Positions 9,858 to 18,465 of a stretch of 27,965 bases of DNA are shown piece by piece. Every line of letters starts with the position of its first letter. The first letter of the stretch is position 1. The position numbers and the translations under genes are program-made. The stretch is from Cladosporium sp. IMV 00045 (Eukaryota > Ascomycota > Dothideomycetes > Cladosporiales > Cladosporiaceae), in assembly GCA_001931905.2 (NCBI GenBank), contig MSJI02000860.1:1-27965 (forward strand), written 5' to 3'. A model generated the notes under the pieces. That model made no database searches, was not told the origin of the DNA, and saw only the letters and a list, made by a program, of their open reading frames with translations.

Positions 9858-11644
9858 ATGCGTCTACTCTCTTTTTCCGTTCGCTCTTTTCATTCTGTTT
9901 CCCCTCTTCAATTTCTTCGGCCCGTTTCAATCAGACGCTCGCCTTTGCTGCAGCAACAGTTCAAATCAAATCACACAAACGCCGATCTAGACATGGCCAA
10001 GGACAAGGGCGAGGGCAAGGGCGGCGGCTACGTGCTGAAGGTGCCCAAGGGAACCAAAGACTGGGATGGCAAGGACATGGTGATTCGCGAGAAGATCTTC
10101 AGCACCATCACTGAGGTCTTCAAGCGTCACGGTGGTGTTACCATTGACACGTTGGTTAATGACCCAGTAAACATGCGGTTGGGATAACAAGGCTAACCCA
10201 TGCCAATAGACCTGTATTTGAGCTCAAGGAGATTCTCGCCGGCAAATATGGCGAGGATAGCAAGCTCATCTACGACCTCGCCGACCAAGGCGGCGAGCTC
10301 TGCTCCCTCCGCTACGACCTTACGGTTCCCTTCGCTCGCTGGCTCGCCATGAACTCTCAAATCCAGAACATTAAACGCTACCACATCGCAAAGGTCTACC
10401 GAAGAGACCAGCCTGCGATGACCAAGGGCCGCATGCGCGAATTCTACCAGTGCGACTTCGACATTGCCGGTGCCTACGACTCAATGCTTCCCGACGCCGA
10501 ATGCCTGCGCATCACCTGCGAAATCTTCGAGGCTCTGGGGTGGCAGGGAAGGTACACGATCAAGCTCAACCACAGAAAGATCTTGGACGGTATTTTTGAG
10601 GTGTGCGGCGTGCCCGCGGACAAGATTAGGACAATCAGCTCGGCAGTGGACAAATTGGACAAATCACCATGGGAGGAGGTGCGTCGCGAGATGACGGAAG
10701 AGAAGGGCCTGGAGGGCGAGGTTGCCGACAAGATTGGAGAGTACGTTGTCCTGAAGGGAGGCAGGGATTTGTTGGAGAAGTTGCGCTCGGACGAGAAGCT
10801 CGTTGCGAACGCCTCGGCGAAGCAGGGTCTGGATGACGCCGCCCTTCTGTTCGGCTACCTTGAGGCCTTCGAGGTCCTCGATCGAGTCTCCTTCGATATG
10901 TCTCTGGCACGAGGCCTCGACTACTACACCGGCGTAATCTACGAAGTTGTCACCGAGGGTTCAGCACCACAGACCAGCGAGGGCCAGAAGGTGCAACAAG
11001 CTGGCAAGAAGGAGTCCAAGCCTAAAAAGGCAGCGGACGGTGAGGAGGACCGCTCGAACGACCCTAGCGTTGGTGTTGGCTCCGTCGCTGCCGGTGGCCG
11101 CTACGACAACCTCGTCGGCATGTTCAGCGGAAAGCAGCAGGTTCCCTGCGTCGGTATCTCTTTCGGCGTGGAGAGAATTTTCAGCATCACCAAGCAGCGC
11201 ATCGCAGCCGACGCCGCCGCCGCGCCCATCAGGACGAACGAGGTCGACGTCTTCGTCATGGCATTTGGCGGTAAGGGCTTCAACGGCCTCCTTACGGAGC
11301 GCATGCAAGTGGCGCGCAAACTGTGGGACGCCGGAATCAAAGCCGAATTCAGCTGGAAAGTCAAGCCGAAGTTGCCTCAGCAGTTCAAGGCCGCCGAGGT
11401 CAACGGTGTGCCCTTCGCCGTCATCCTCGGAGACGAGGAGCTCAAGGCTGGCAAGTGCAAGATCAAGGAGATGGGGTTGCCCGAAGGCCACCCCGAAAAG
11501 GACGGCGTTCTGGTCGAGATGGCCAACCTTGAGAAGGAGGTGAAGGACAGAATCGGCAAGGCTGGTGTCAACGCTTCCATCACTGCTGGTCTTGGTGATA
11601 TGAGCTTGGACGAGGCTGCCGCCGAGGCGCCTAAGACCAGCTAA
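9858..11644 (+). CDS. hts1: Histidyl-tRNA synthetase, predicted dual mitochondrial/cytosolic isoforms
   Basis: Two exons, 9858-10150 and 10210-11644. From the ATG at 9858 the protein is 575 aa; from the in-frame ATG at 9993 it is 530 aa. The class II enzyme charges tRNA-His. The 59-nt intron (GTTGGT donor, GGCTAAC branch, AATAG acceptor) is placed so that VTIDT joins PVFELKEIL. In short-form numbering: motif 2 [20 protein letters not shown] (116-135), the histidine-specific ARGLDYYTG (286-294), a Lys-rich fungal-type insertion (about 303-338), motif 3 AGGRYDN...[10 protein letters not shown] (347-376), and a C-terminal anticodon-binding domain starting [10 protein letters not shown]. The 45 extra residues of the long form contain five Arg and one Lys, no acid until residue 43, and many Ser/Leu/Phe, as in a mitochondrial presequence. 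The first ATG is in poor context (T at -3) and the second in better context (G at -3, G at +4), which suits leaky scanning. Confidence 0.95.
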
Positions 11645-12508
11645 TCTTGAGCTGTTGCTCCCTCGATTTCATGATACGACACTTCGTAGATTTTAGCTGA
11701 CCGCAATGGGCGGTTTGGGCTGAACAGATACCCATTGAAAAATTATGCTTGCCTGGCGGTAAGCCACTTCTACCCTCACAGAACTATCATTCTCCCAAGC
11801 GATTTCCTCGATTTGCCTGACGAAATTGAAGACTTCTCTGCTCGTGTAAATCTGGTCGGGTCTGTAGTGAGCAGCCACTTGACCATGCAAGCCTAGGTAT
11901 TCTGGAAGAAATCTGGAAGATTAATAAAAATGCATCGCCTGGCTGGCAGTATAGTTGACATCTTGATCGGATGCAGGTACGTGCAGTCTAAATTAGGAAC
12001 AATAACATAAATCGCTCTTTGATGAGGGGCGGATTACGGATAACTAGTGAAATACACGACGTTAATAACCTTGTAAGACATGCTACACAGCCATATGAAG
12101 TCCATGTCCATTCAAACACCAATCATCAAACAAATCTCCTGTCAATCGTAATATCAACCTCGAACAGACGACATCCAACTGATCGGGAACGTGAGCCTCC
12201 AGTGCGCTTGCCGATCTCACTCCCCGGCCGATACGTCAGAGTTCGGCGGCTACATCTCAGCCCTACCTGGAGGCATTGCCAAACTGCCCGCCGTCTCAAG
12301 TCCACGTTTACGAGCCGACCAATGCACCCAGTTAATGTGCTGTGCTGTGCTTGAGACCGACTCACCAATCGCAGCTCCCTATCCTGGCGCCTGAGCACTC
12401 GCCATTGACGACGAAAACAGCGTTCTTCCCCCTCACTAATCCATCACCAAAGTCCCTCTCATCTTCCTCAGCGCGGAACCCAGCGCATTCAACACCCACC
12501 AGGCAGCC
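11645..12508. other. Intergenic, HTS1 3' region and TVP38 promoter/leader
   Basis: An 864-nt gap between two plus-strand genes. The first half is A/T-rich and carries an AATAAA at 11923-11928, 279 nt after the HTS1 stop, a possible but distant poly(A) signal. The second half (about 12200-12508) becomes C-rich and pyrimidine-rich, as expected for the TVP38 promoter and leader. Short frames at 12019-12398 on both strands have no recognisable content. Confidence 0.45.
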
Positions 12509-13738
12509 ATGAACGACTTCACCAGCGCTGCCCGCTCCCTCGCCCTGCCAATCGACGACAACGACGAGCCCTGGCCCTCACAATCCCGACACAATCACAA
12601 CTCCTCTCCCGCCTGGCGCCGCCGCTCGCAACCCCAAGAAGATGAATACTACACCCGTCCGCAGACGGCGACACAACGCTGGCTGCGCAGCGCGAACCGC
12701 ACCTCGAACAAACTGCAGCGCGCCTTCCTGCGCCTCTCACCTTTACAGCAAGCCGGTCTCATCGCCCTCAACATCCTCCTCACGGTCGGCTTCATCCTCT
12801 TCGCCGTCTACAATGAGCGCATCTTCGCCTACCTCTCGCCCGCCGCCAAGCGCTGGCGCGAAACCCCCGGCGGCTGGATCGTGCTGTGGCTGCTGACCTT
12901 CTTCGTCTCCTTCCCGCCCATGATCGGGTACTCGACGTGCGTCACGGTGGCCGGGTTCGTGTACGGCATGTGGGGGTGGTTGATCATCGCGAGCGCGACG
13001 GTGGTGGGGTCCACGGCGTCTTTCGTCGTGAGCAGGACCGTTCTGCGGAAATACGTCTCTCGACTTGCAGAGCGCAACAAGCGCTTTGCTGCGCTCAGTC
13101 TGGTTCTCAAGCACGACGGCATCAAGCTCCTCATCATGATCCGCCTGTGCCCGCTGCCGTACAGCTTCAGCAACGGCGCCATCAGCACCATCCCGACCGT
13201 CACCTGGCTGAACTTCCTCATCGCCACGGCCCTCGTCACGCCGAAACTGCTTCTGCACATTTTCGTCGGCCGCCAAATCGGCTTGCTGGCCGACGAAGGC
13301 AGCAAAATGGACGCGAAGACCAAGGCCGTCAGCTACCTGAGCATCGCTATCGGCATGGCGGCCGGCATCGCCACGGGCTACTTCATCTACGTCAAAACCA
13401 AAGCGAGGGCGGAGCAGCTTGAGGCCGAAGAAGCCGCCGCGGCGGGCGGGGAGGATGGACGCGGGAGATTGAGCGATCCCCCTGCTGGGCCGGATTATTT
13501 GGACGATCCGGATGCGGACGCGCCGGGGTTTTCGGCGCGCAGGAGGGATGATGATATGTCGCTGCATACGACTTATGCGGATGAAGAGGATGAGGAGGGT
13601 GAGAGCGGGAGGGACAGGGTTTATATGGACGAGTACACGGATGACGAGGACGCGAGGGAGAGAGATCCTTTTGATGATGGCGATGGGAGTGTTACGGGTG
13701 ATGAGGATGAGGAGAGGAAGAAGAAGGGCGGTCGATGA
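12509..13738 (+). CDS. tvp38: Tvp38/TMEM64-family Golgi membrane protein (VTT/SNARE-associated domain)
   Basis: Single exon, 409 aa. Members of the DedA/VTT superfamily are multi-pass proteins; yeast Tvp38 is found in late-Golgi Tvp23 vesicles, and several relatives are lipid scramblases. A polar N-terminus (1-77) precedes hydrophobic segments at about 83-101, 122-138, 142-172, 233-251 and 276-294. The VTT core includes PPMIGYSTCVTVAGFVYGMW (136-155) and the hallmark IRLCPLPYSFSNG (211-223), with Arg and two Pro in the family positions. The C-terminal 110 residues are strongly acidic (YADEEDEEGE, DEYTDDEDARE) and end in RKKKGGR, presumably a disordered cytosolic tail. The start has a CAGCC context and no in-frame alternative upstream looks better. 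Function in this organism is inferred from the family. Confidence 0.93.
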   Translation: MNDFTSAARSLALPIDDNDEPWPSQSRHNHNSSPAWRRRSQPQEDEYYTRPQTATQRWLRSANRTSNKLQRAFLRLSPLQQAGLIALNILLTVGFILFAVYNERIFAYLSPAAKRWRETPGGWIVLWLLTFFVSFPPMIGYSTCVTVAGFVYGMWGWLIIASATVVGSTASFVVSRTVLRKYVSRLAERNKRFAALSLVLKHDGIKLLIMIRLCPLPYSFSNGAISTIPTVTWLNFLIATALVTPKLLLHIFVGRQIGLLADEGSKMDAKTKAVSYLSIAIGMAAGIATGYFIYVKTKARAEQLEAEEAAAAGGEDGRGRLSDPPAGPDYLDDPDADAPGFSARRRDDDMSLHTTYADEEDEEGESGRDRVYMDEYTDDEDARERDPFDDGDGSVTGDEDEERKKKGGR

Positions 13739-14003
13739 TGGGGCAAGTGAGCCTTGCTTTCGACTGGTTTGGCATTTTTTTGTGAGGTATGGGACTCTTC
13801 GCCATATACATGATAGAGAATTATTTGGTTACTGGAGCGGCGAGCTGCATGGATAGGGCATGCGATTGCAATGCGAACCAATGTACGATTTCTTTTCGTT
13901 CAGAAACGTCCGAATCATACGAGAAATCTTCTTGGAGAACCGTGAATGGGCTTTCAAGAATGATCGATACCTTCATATATACACACGACCCATCTCGATA
14001 CCA

Positions 14004-14033
14004 CAGCAGTAACAGCAACAGCAACAGCAGCAG
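14004..14033. repeat. CAG/CAA/TAA trinucleotide repeat
   Basis: Ten units in register, six or more of them CAG and the rest CAA or TAA. It lies downstream of TVP38 in DNA I judge non-coding; the in-register TAA means it does not encode a continuous poly-Gln tract on this strand. Confidence 0.8.
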
Positions 14034-15094
14034 CCGGATCAGGGCAAAGCTGGCGAGAAGAGGATTTAGTGAAGACAATAAGCTCTCCGCTCGCCAGCAT
14101 TGAAAGATCACGACATATCTAGGTAAGAAGAAATCAATGGTGTAGCTGAAACCCTTCGTTGCCGTGCAGAATGATGAAACCAGAGACAGAGAATGTCTCA
14201 TCACATGTCGCTGACAACCGGGGCTTGTTGCTTCGCCATGCGACAAACACCGACGCAGTGCATGTTGCGAAGAAGAAAACACAATCAAGACCCATGGCTA
14301 CGGATCTTGGAGATAAGAAAGACAGAGACATGTGCAAATGTACTCCCTTTGGATCGTGGCGGTGTACTGCAGCCATGCAACCTTGTCCATCGACGAGCTA
14401 TGACGAACGAAATCCTGCGTGTGGCACAACATCGTCCACGCAGAATAAATTCCCCGATCAGCAAAACACGCTTCACAGCCTCACGCATCGTCCTGCAGTA
14501 CAGTAATGCAGCAGTCAAAGTACCTAGAGGTAGCTAGATAAAGAAGAACACGCGGCCCCGCGCACCCCAGCGCTCTCGTGACTCAAAGTCAACAGACGGT
14601 GGCTCGCTGGCGAGATGCGAACAGCCCTCTTGTCTCCATAAAGTGTAAAATGGGGTGCATTAGTCAACCCTTTGAACCTAGCAAGTAGATACTAGGTACG
14701 GAGAGTGTGGGTTGCGCGATGCTTGGAGAGGCTGGAGGGCAAGTGGAGGGCAGTGCGGAGAAAAGCACTTGGGAAGAGAGAGAGCCGGCTGTCGTGGCCT
14801 ATGAGATAAGGTTTTGTGAGAAGTCTTTGTGGGCCAAGATGGATGAGGCGGGCCCCGCTATCGGATGTATGGTGTTGTTTCTGAGGTTGGTTTGGATTGG
14901 TGGTGTGGGTGGTGCAGGGTGTGGGAAAGTCAGTGCATTTTGACTTGGGCTGGGAGTGGAGGTGTTAGTAAGTGAGGAGTGTTGTGTTGTGCGGTATTTC
15001 TTTGTTGTTTGGGATGGGGAGTGAGAGATATTGGTGAGGTTAGAAACATAGGAGGTTTCTCATGTGATTGAAGGTACCTAGTATGATTGACACA

Positions 15095-15113
15095 AAGTGA
15101 AGATACTTCACTT
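15095..15113. repeat. Short perfect inverted repeat, 8-bp arms
   Basis: AAGTGAAG (15095-15102), a 3-nt ATA spacer, then CTTCACTT (15106-15113). The right arm is followed by another CACTT copy, so a second weaker pairing is possible. It lies about 890 nt upstream of the RING gene start. It could be an operator-like site for a dimeric factor or a chance palindrome. Confidence 0.6.
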
Positions 15114-15369
15114 CACTTTCAAGTTGATCGCCATTTCTTGCCGACTCTTTCAATCCAAGTGTGGAGAGCATAGGATAGAGAGTTTCCCTTGGCGTCACCA
15201 CCCATGCACGTCGTCGTCTTGGTCTCACGGATCTCTCTCTCATATCACCCGCTAAGCGCAGCACGCACCATCAGTCGACCGCATCAGCCTCCGCTCGACT
15301 GGCATTAGTTAGACTACCAGACTACCACACTCGCCTCTGTCTCTCTCCATCATCGGCCAACTTCGCCCG

Positions 15370-15396
15370 CTGCTGCTGTTGCTGCTGCTGCTGCTG
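15370..15396. repeat. CTG trinucleotide tract
   Basis: Nine in-register units, CTG x3, one TTG, CTG x5, within the C/T-rich upstream region of the RING gene. It is probably a length-variable microsatellite; a coding role is unlikely because no ATG opens this frame. Confidence 0.85.
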
Positions 15397-15707
15397 CCAC
15401 CGCTGAGACTCTTGTGTCCCGTCGCTGCCGTCGCACAACGCCGACCCTTCCACGGCAATAACATCCTAGCCTTGTCACCCAACCAGTCAACTTCGAGGCA
15501 GTCCTTCAACTCCTCAAGTCAAAGTCTTCTGTTCTTGACAAATCTCCGTCGCTTCACCACTGCCGAACCACATCCCCCAAAGCGAGATTGCGACAAGCCC
15601 AAGTCTACACCTACCGCCCGCATTGCCACCCGCATAGCCGTCATCGAGTTGTCGCGAACCCGCCTGCTATCTTCACCATCATTCAATATCCTCACCCGGA
15701 AAATCGC

Positions 15708-15860
15708 ATGCAATCATAGCGCATCTCGTAGCCTGTCGCCGCCACTGCTCTACTCGCTGACCCTGGCTTACAACACTGCCATACTGGACTCTACACCGGC
15801 TCGTCGCGCATCCGTTTCGCTCGTTGGTGTACTTCCATGTCAGCACTACGCTGCGGCTAA
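15708..15860 (+). promoter_or_regulatory. Two minimal upstream ORFs in the presumed RING-gene leader
   Basis: ATG-CAA-TCA-TAG at 15708-15719 (3 codons plus stop) and a 7-codon frame from the ATG at 15837 to TAA at 15858-15860. Both precede the main ATG at 16003 by 140-300 nt. They matter only if the transcript starts upstream of them, which the sequence cannot show. Confidence 0.3.
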
Positions 15861-16002
15861 GCCACGCCTCTCTCACTTCGGATACACTGCGCCTGCTCAC
15901 TATCACCGACCACATCTCTCACCACTCCATTCAATCTGGCGCTCTTCATTGAGATTCTCCCGACGCTCTCGGTAGAGGCGCATCCACATTGAGCCTTCCA
16001 AC

Positions 16003-17386
16003 ATGTCCGACCCAACCTCAACTTCCTCGGCCCCAGAGCCCACCAACACCAGCGATGGCGGCAAGTCAGGCCCGACCAGTTCGCCTCTCCTTTTCTTCGT
16101 CGCTCTGGGATTTGGTGTAGTCTTTACGAACTTATGGTAGGATTGTGATATTCACCGGCTTTCACTGCACTCCCCACTGACACATCACTCGCAGGATCAT
16201 TGTAGGTGTCAAGTACTGTTTCAGATACAACCAACGCAACCGCGCAATGCGTGCAGTCAACGAAAATGGCGAACCTATCGACTTGGCGGCAATGCCGCGA
16301 CCACACAGGAGGAGAAGGGAGAAAAAACTCATGTCCATGGAGGAAGTGAACGAGCGATTCCCGCTTGCAAAGTACAAGACTTGGAGGTCTACGCGCGAAG
16401 CTGAGGGTTTGCCGGCCGAGGGCGGCGTGACTGCGCCTCCTAGCCGTGCTGGAAGTGTGAAGGACTTTGATGCTGGTGGCGTTGGACATCACACTGGAGA
16501 GCACTATGCGCCGACCACGCTCGATACTGCCAGGCATGATCATGATCAGGCCGAGTCTGGCAGCGACCCGCCACATGCTGTTGCTACGACCTCTCGTGCG
16601 AACGAAGAAAAGCACGGAGAAGAAGCGACTACTATCGAAAGGACCGACACCGCCGCCACTGCCAACGAAAAAGACCGCCGAAACTCTCTCGCAGAGGAAG
16701 ACGACGACGACCCTATCAGGACCGCCGCACCTCCAGAAATGCTCGGAGCACCCGGCGATAGCTGCGCCATCTGCCTCGACACCCTCGAAGACGACGACGA
16801 CGTCCGCGGCCTGACATGCGGCCACGCCTTCCACGGAGCTTGCGTCGACCCCTGGCTCACCAGCCGCCGCGCCTGCTGCCCCCTCTGCAAAGCCGACTAC
16901 TACGTCCCCAAGCCCCGACCAGAAGGGGAAGAACAGAACTCTTCTGGCCGACGCAACGGCGGCCGTGGCGGCGGCAGCAACATGCCCCAAAACCCGCCAC
17001 CCGCATGGATATCTTCCCGCGGCATGCCTTTCCGCTCGCGCTTCCTCGGTCCCCGAGGCCTCCTCTTCGGCACCAGCCAAGCCCAAGACCCCACCGCGCA
17101 ACAGCAATACCACCCTTCCCCCTCTCAGGCCGAGCGCATGCGACGAAACCAGGACGCGGCGGATTTCGCTCTTAGCGCGAGGAACCAGTCCGCTTCGTCC
17201 GATGCTGCAAATGGCAATGGCAATTCCGCCGCCGGCTGGCGCAGTCGACTGCCTGCGCTTCGCATGCCTACGCTGGGGAGACGAGGTAACCAGCCGCAGC
17301 AGGGTGGAGGCCAGCACGGCGCTCCGGAAGTCGTCGGCACGACTCCCGGTGATCTCGAAGCGGGGCATGCCGGGACGCAGCGATGA
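16003..17386 (+). CDS. Membrane-anchored RING-H2 finger protein (putative E3 ubiquitin ligase)
   Basis: Two exons, 16003-16136 and 16195-17386, giving 441 aa. The 58-nt intron is GTAGGA...CACTGACAC...CGCAG, and splicing reads FTNLW-IIVGVKYCFRY. One membrane segment (about 29-51) near the N-terminus is followed by a basic patch, PRPHRRRREKK (80-90), which suggests the rest faces the cytosol. A disordered acidic region leads to a complete RING-H2 (C235, C238, C253, H255, H258, C261, C273, C276; CAICLD...CGHAFH...CPLC). The C-terminal 160 residues are low-complexity (Gly, Gln, Pro, Arg). The architecture resembles TM-RING ligases that ubiquitinate membrane proteins on endosomal or ER membranes. 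I do not recognise a named yeast orthologue; substrate and compartment are unknown. The long minus-strand frame opposite it is a shadow. Confidence 0.9.
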
Positions 17387-17602
17387 GGCAGGGAAAGGGT
17401 AGGGATTATGAAATGTTACATCTTCCCATGCCTCGACGGGACGAGGCTCGCTCTCCGACTTCACTACGAGTCACGTCCTGGGCCGAGTATAAGACGGCCA
17501 AAGAAGGGACCGCATACCACCACCACTTCCACAAACTCACCGAGCAGAGAGGAATACATCTCTCGATGAGATTTTCACGACTTTTGACGGATTTTACTTT
17601 AT

Positions 17603-17620
17603 TACTACTACTACTACTAC
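17603..17620. repeat. (TAC)6 microsatellite
   Basis: Six perfect TAC units in the 3' flank of the RING gene. Confidence 0.85.
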
Positions 17621-17798
17621 GATTAGCGCAATTTCACACGTTTCCAAGCAGTTTGCTTCACAAGTTCCCTCTCTCTCATTCTTTCGTGTCAACTGCGCTT
17701 CTTGATGCGCTACGAGGGGCTCACCTCAGGTTCAGGGCTGCCTGCACGATTCCTTGTCTGCTTTTTCTCATCTTTTTTTTTTCGCGTTTTTGGATGTG

Positions 17799-17831
<33 letters not shown>

Positions 17832-17833
17832 CT
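17799..17833. repeat. (TTTTC)n plus poly-T pyrimidine tract
   Basis: About four TTTTC pentamers running into an uninterrupted T run, then more T/C. The strand is pure pyrimidine over this interval. It is a microsatellite in non-coding DNA. Confidence 0.8.
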
Positions 17834-18264
17834 ATTTCTCTCTCTTTTTTCTTTCTCGATGGTTAAGTTACGGTAAGGGGAAGGGTTATTTTAATGGTTT
17901 GGTCAAAGGCGACACCAGAGGGCCGCCGAACGTGGTGTTTTTCTCTTTTCCTTCCTTTCGTCCCGATTTATCATCTTTTCCGAGCTTTTTGTCTTGTGAG
18001 TCTTTTTCGCCTCGTTGCTCTTGCTGCCGACTGAGCTCGGGTTGTTGGATGTATCTACGCTAGGGTAAGGTGTTCGGGGGTTGCAGTTAGGGTATATACA
18101 TAGGTCTATTTCTAGGTTAGGCATTTTCAAACAGTTTTGTTTGCATGCTAGTTCGTCCCTCCATTTGGTCGGTTCTTTTGGTCTTTTGTGCTCTTCTTTG
18201 TGTGGATTTCAATTCCCCGGCTAGGCGATCAGGAATATGGTGGGAAAGAGGATAAATCATCGGA

Positions 18265-18280
18265 TAGGTAGGTAGGTAGG
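18265..18280. repeat. (TAGG)4 microsatellite
   Basis: Four perfect TAGG units between two convergent genes. It is not the TTAGGG telomere repeat. Confidence 0.8.
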
Positions 18281-18465
18281 TGGTCGTGCGTGGTGAAATC
18301 GAATGCGTATTAGGAGGTCTTGCGGGAGAAGAGCCAGCTCTCTCGTGCGGATTTGTCCATCGGATACCGTACTTTGATGCGACGATAGGGACATATACAT
18401 AACTTCGTAACCAAAAACTAGAACAAGAACAGGCAAAACATCTCAACATCTGAAGACCCCCTCCA

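Larger units (their letters stand above)
13739..16002. other. 2.3 kb gene-poor region and long upstream region of RING gene
   Basis: No convincing gene. Frames on both strands (for example minus 13821-14288, which starts with TTG) are antisense to one another and lack recognisable domains. Content worth recording: CAG/CAA repeats at 14004-14033; a perfect TGACTCA at 14579-14585; TACCTAG-type motifs at 14521-14527, 14692-14697 and 15074-15080; a G/T-rich block at about 14640-15050; an inverted repeat at 15095-15113; a CTG tract at 15370-15396; and a C/T-rich block from about 15230 to 16002 that is probably the promoter and leader of the RING gene. A 198-codon frame at 15379-15975 has no ATG start and ends 27 nt before that gene's ATG. 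Confidence 0.5.
17387..18465. other. Convergent intergenic region with low-complexity DNA
   Basis: About 1.1 kb between the converging RING and SLC35F stops. It contains a (TAC)6 tract (17603-17620), a long T/C tract with TTTTC pentamers (17799-17833) and (TAGG)4 (18265-18280). A 226-codon plus-strand frame at 17383-18063 overlaps the RING stop and translates these tracts into Leu/Phe/Ser runs, so I do not call it. Presumably both 3' UTRs lie here. Confidence 0.55.

Noticed and set aside
12743..13567. 274-codon minus-strand open frame
   Set aside because: Antisense to TVP38 and rich in Arg/Asp/Gly; a codon-bias shadow.
14103..14170. Intron-like GTAAGA...GTGCAG segment in the gene-poor region
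   Set aside because: No coding frame on either side joins into a plausible protein, so the splice-like signals are probably chance.
13821..14288. 155-codon minus-strand frame with a Leu-rich stretch
   Set aside because: It starts with TTG and the Leu run is the complement of the CAG/CAA repeat. Overlapping frames on the other strand are equally open.
15379..15975. 198-codon plus-strand frame upstream of the RING gene, with a hydrophobic start
   Set aside because: It begins with TTG inside the CTG tract, which alone makes the Leu run that mimics a signal peptide. No homology is visible, and it probably is leader or promoter DNA.
16124..17464. 446-codon minus-strand open frame
   Set aside because: It lies exactly opposite the RING-H2 gene, whose domain, splice sites and start are convincing. 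The antisense protein is low-complexity Val/Gly/Ser with no domain, as expected from GC-rich third positions.
17383..18063. 226-codon plus-strand frame with Leu and Phe runs that look like membrane segments
   Set aside because: The hydrophobic runs are translations of (TAC)n and T/C microsatellites, and the frame overlaps the RING stop codon.
18265..18280. (TAGG)4 as a possible interstitial telomere repeat
   Set aside because: The unit is TAGG, not TTAGGG, and the tract is only 16 nt; it is a simple microsatellite.
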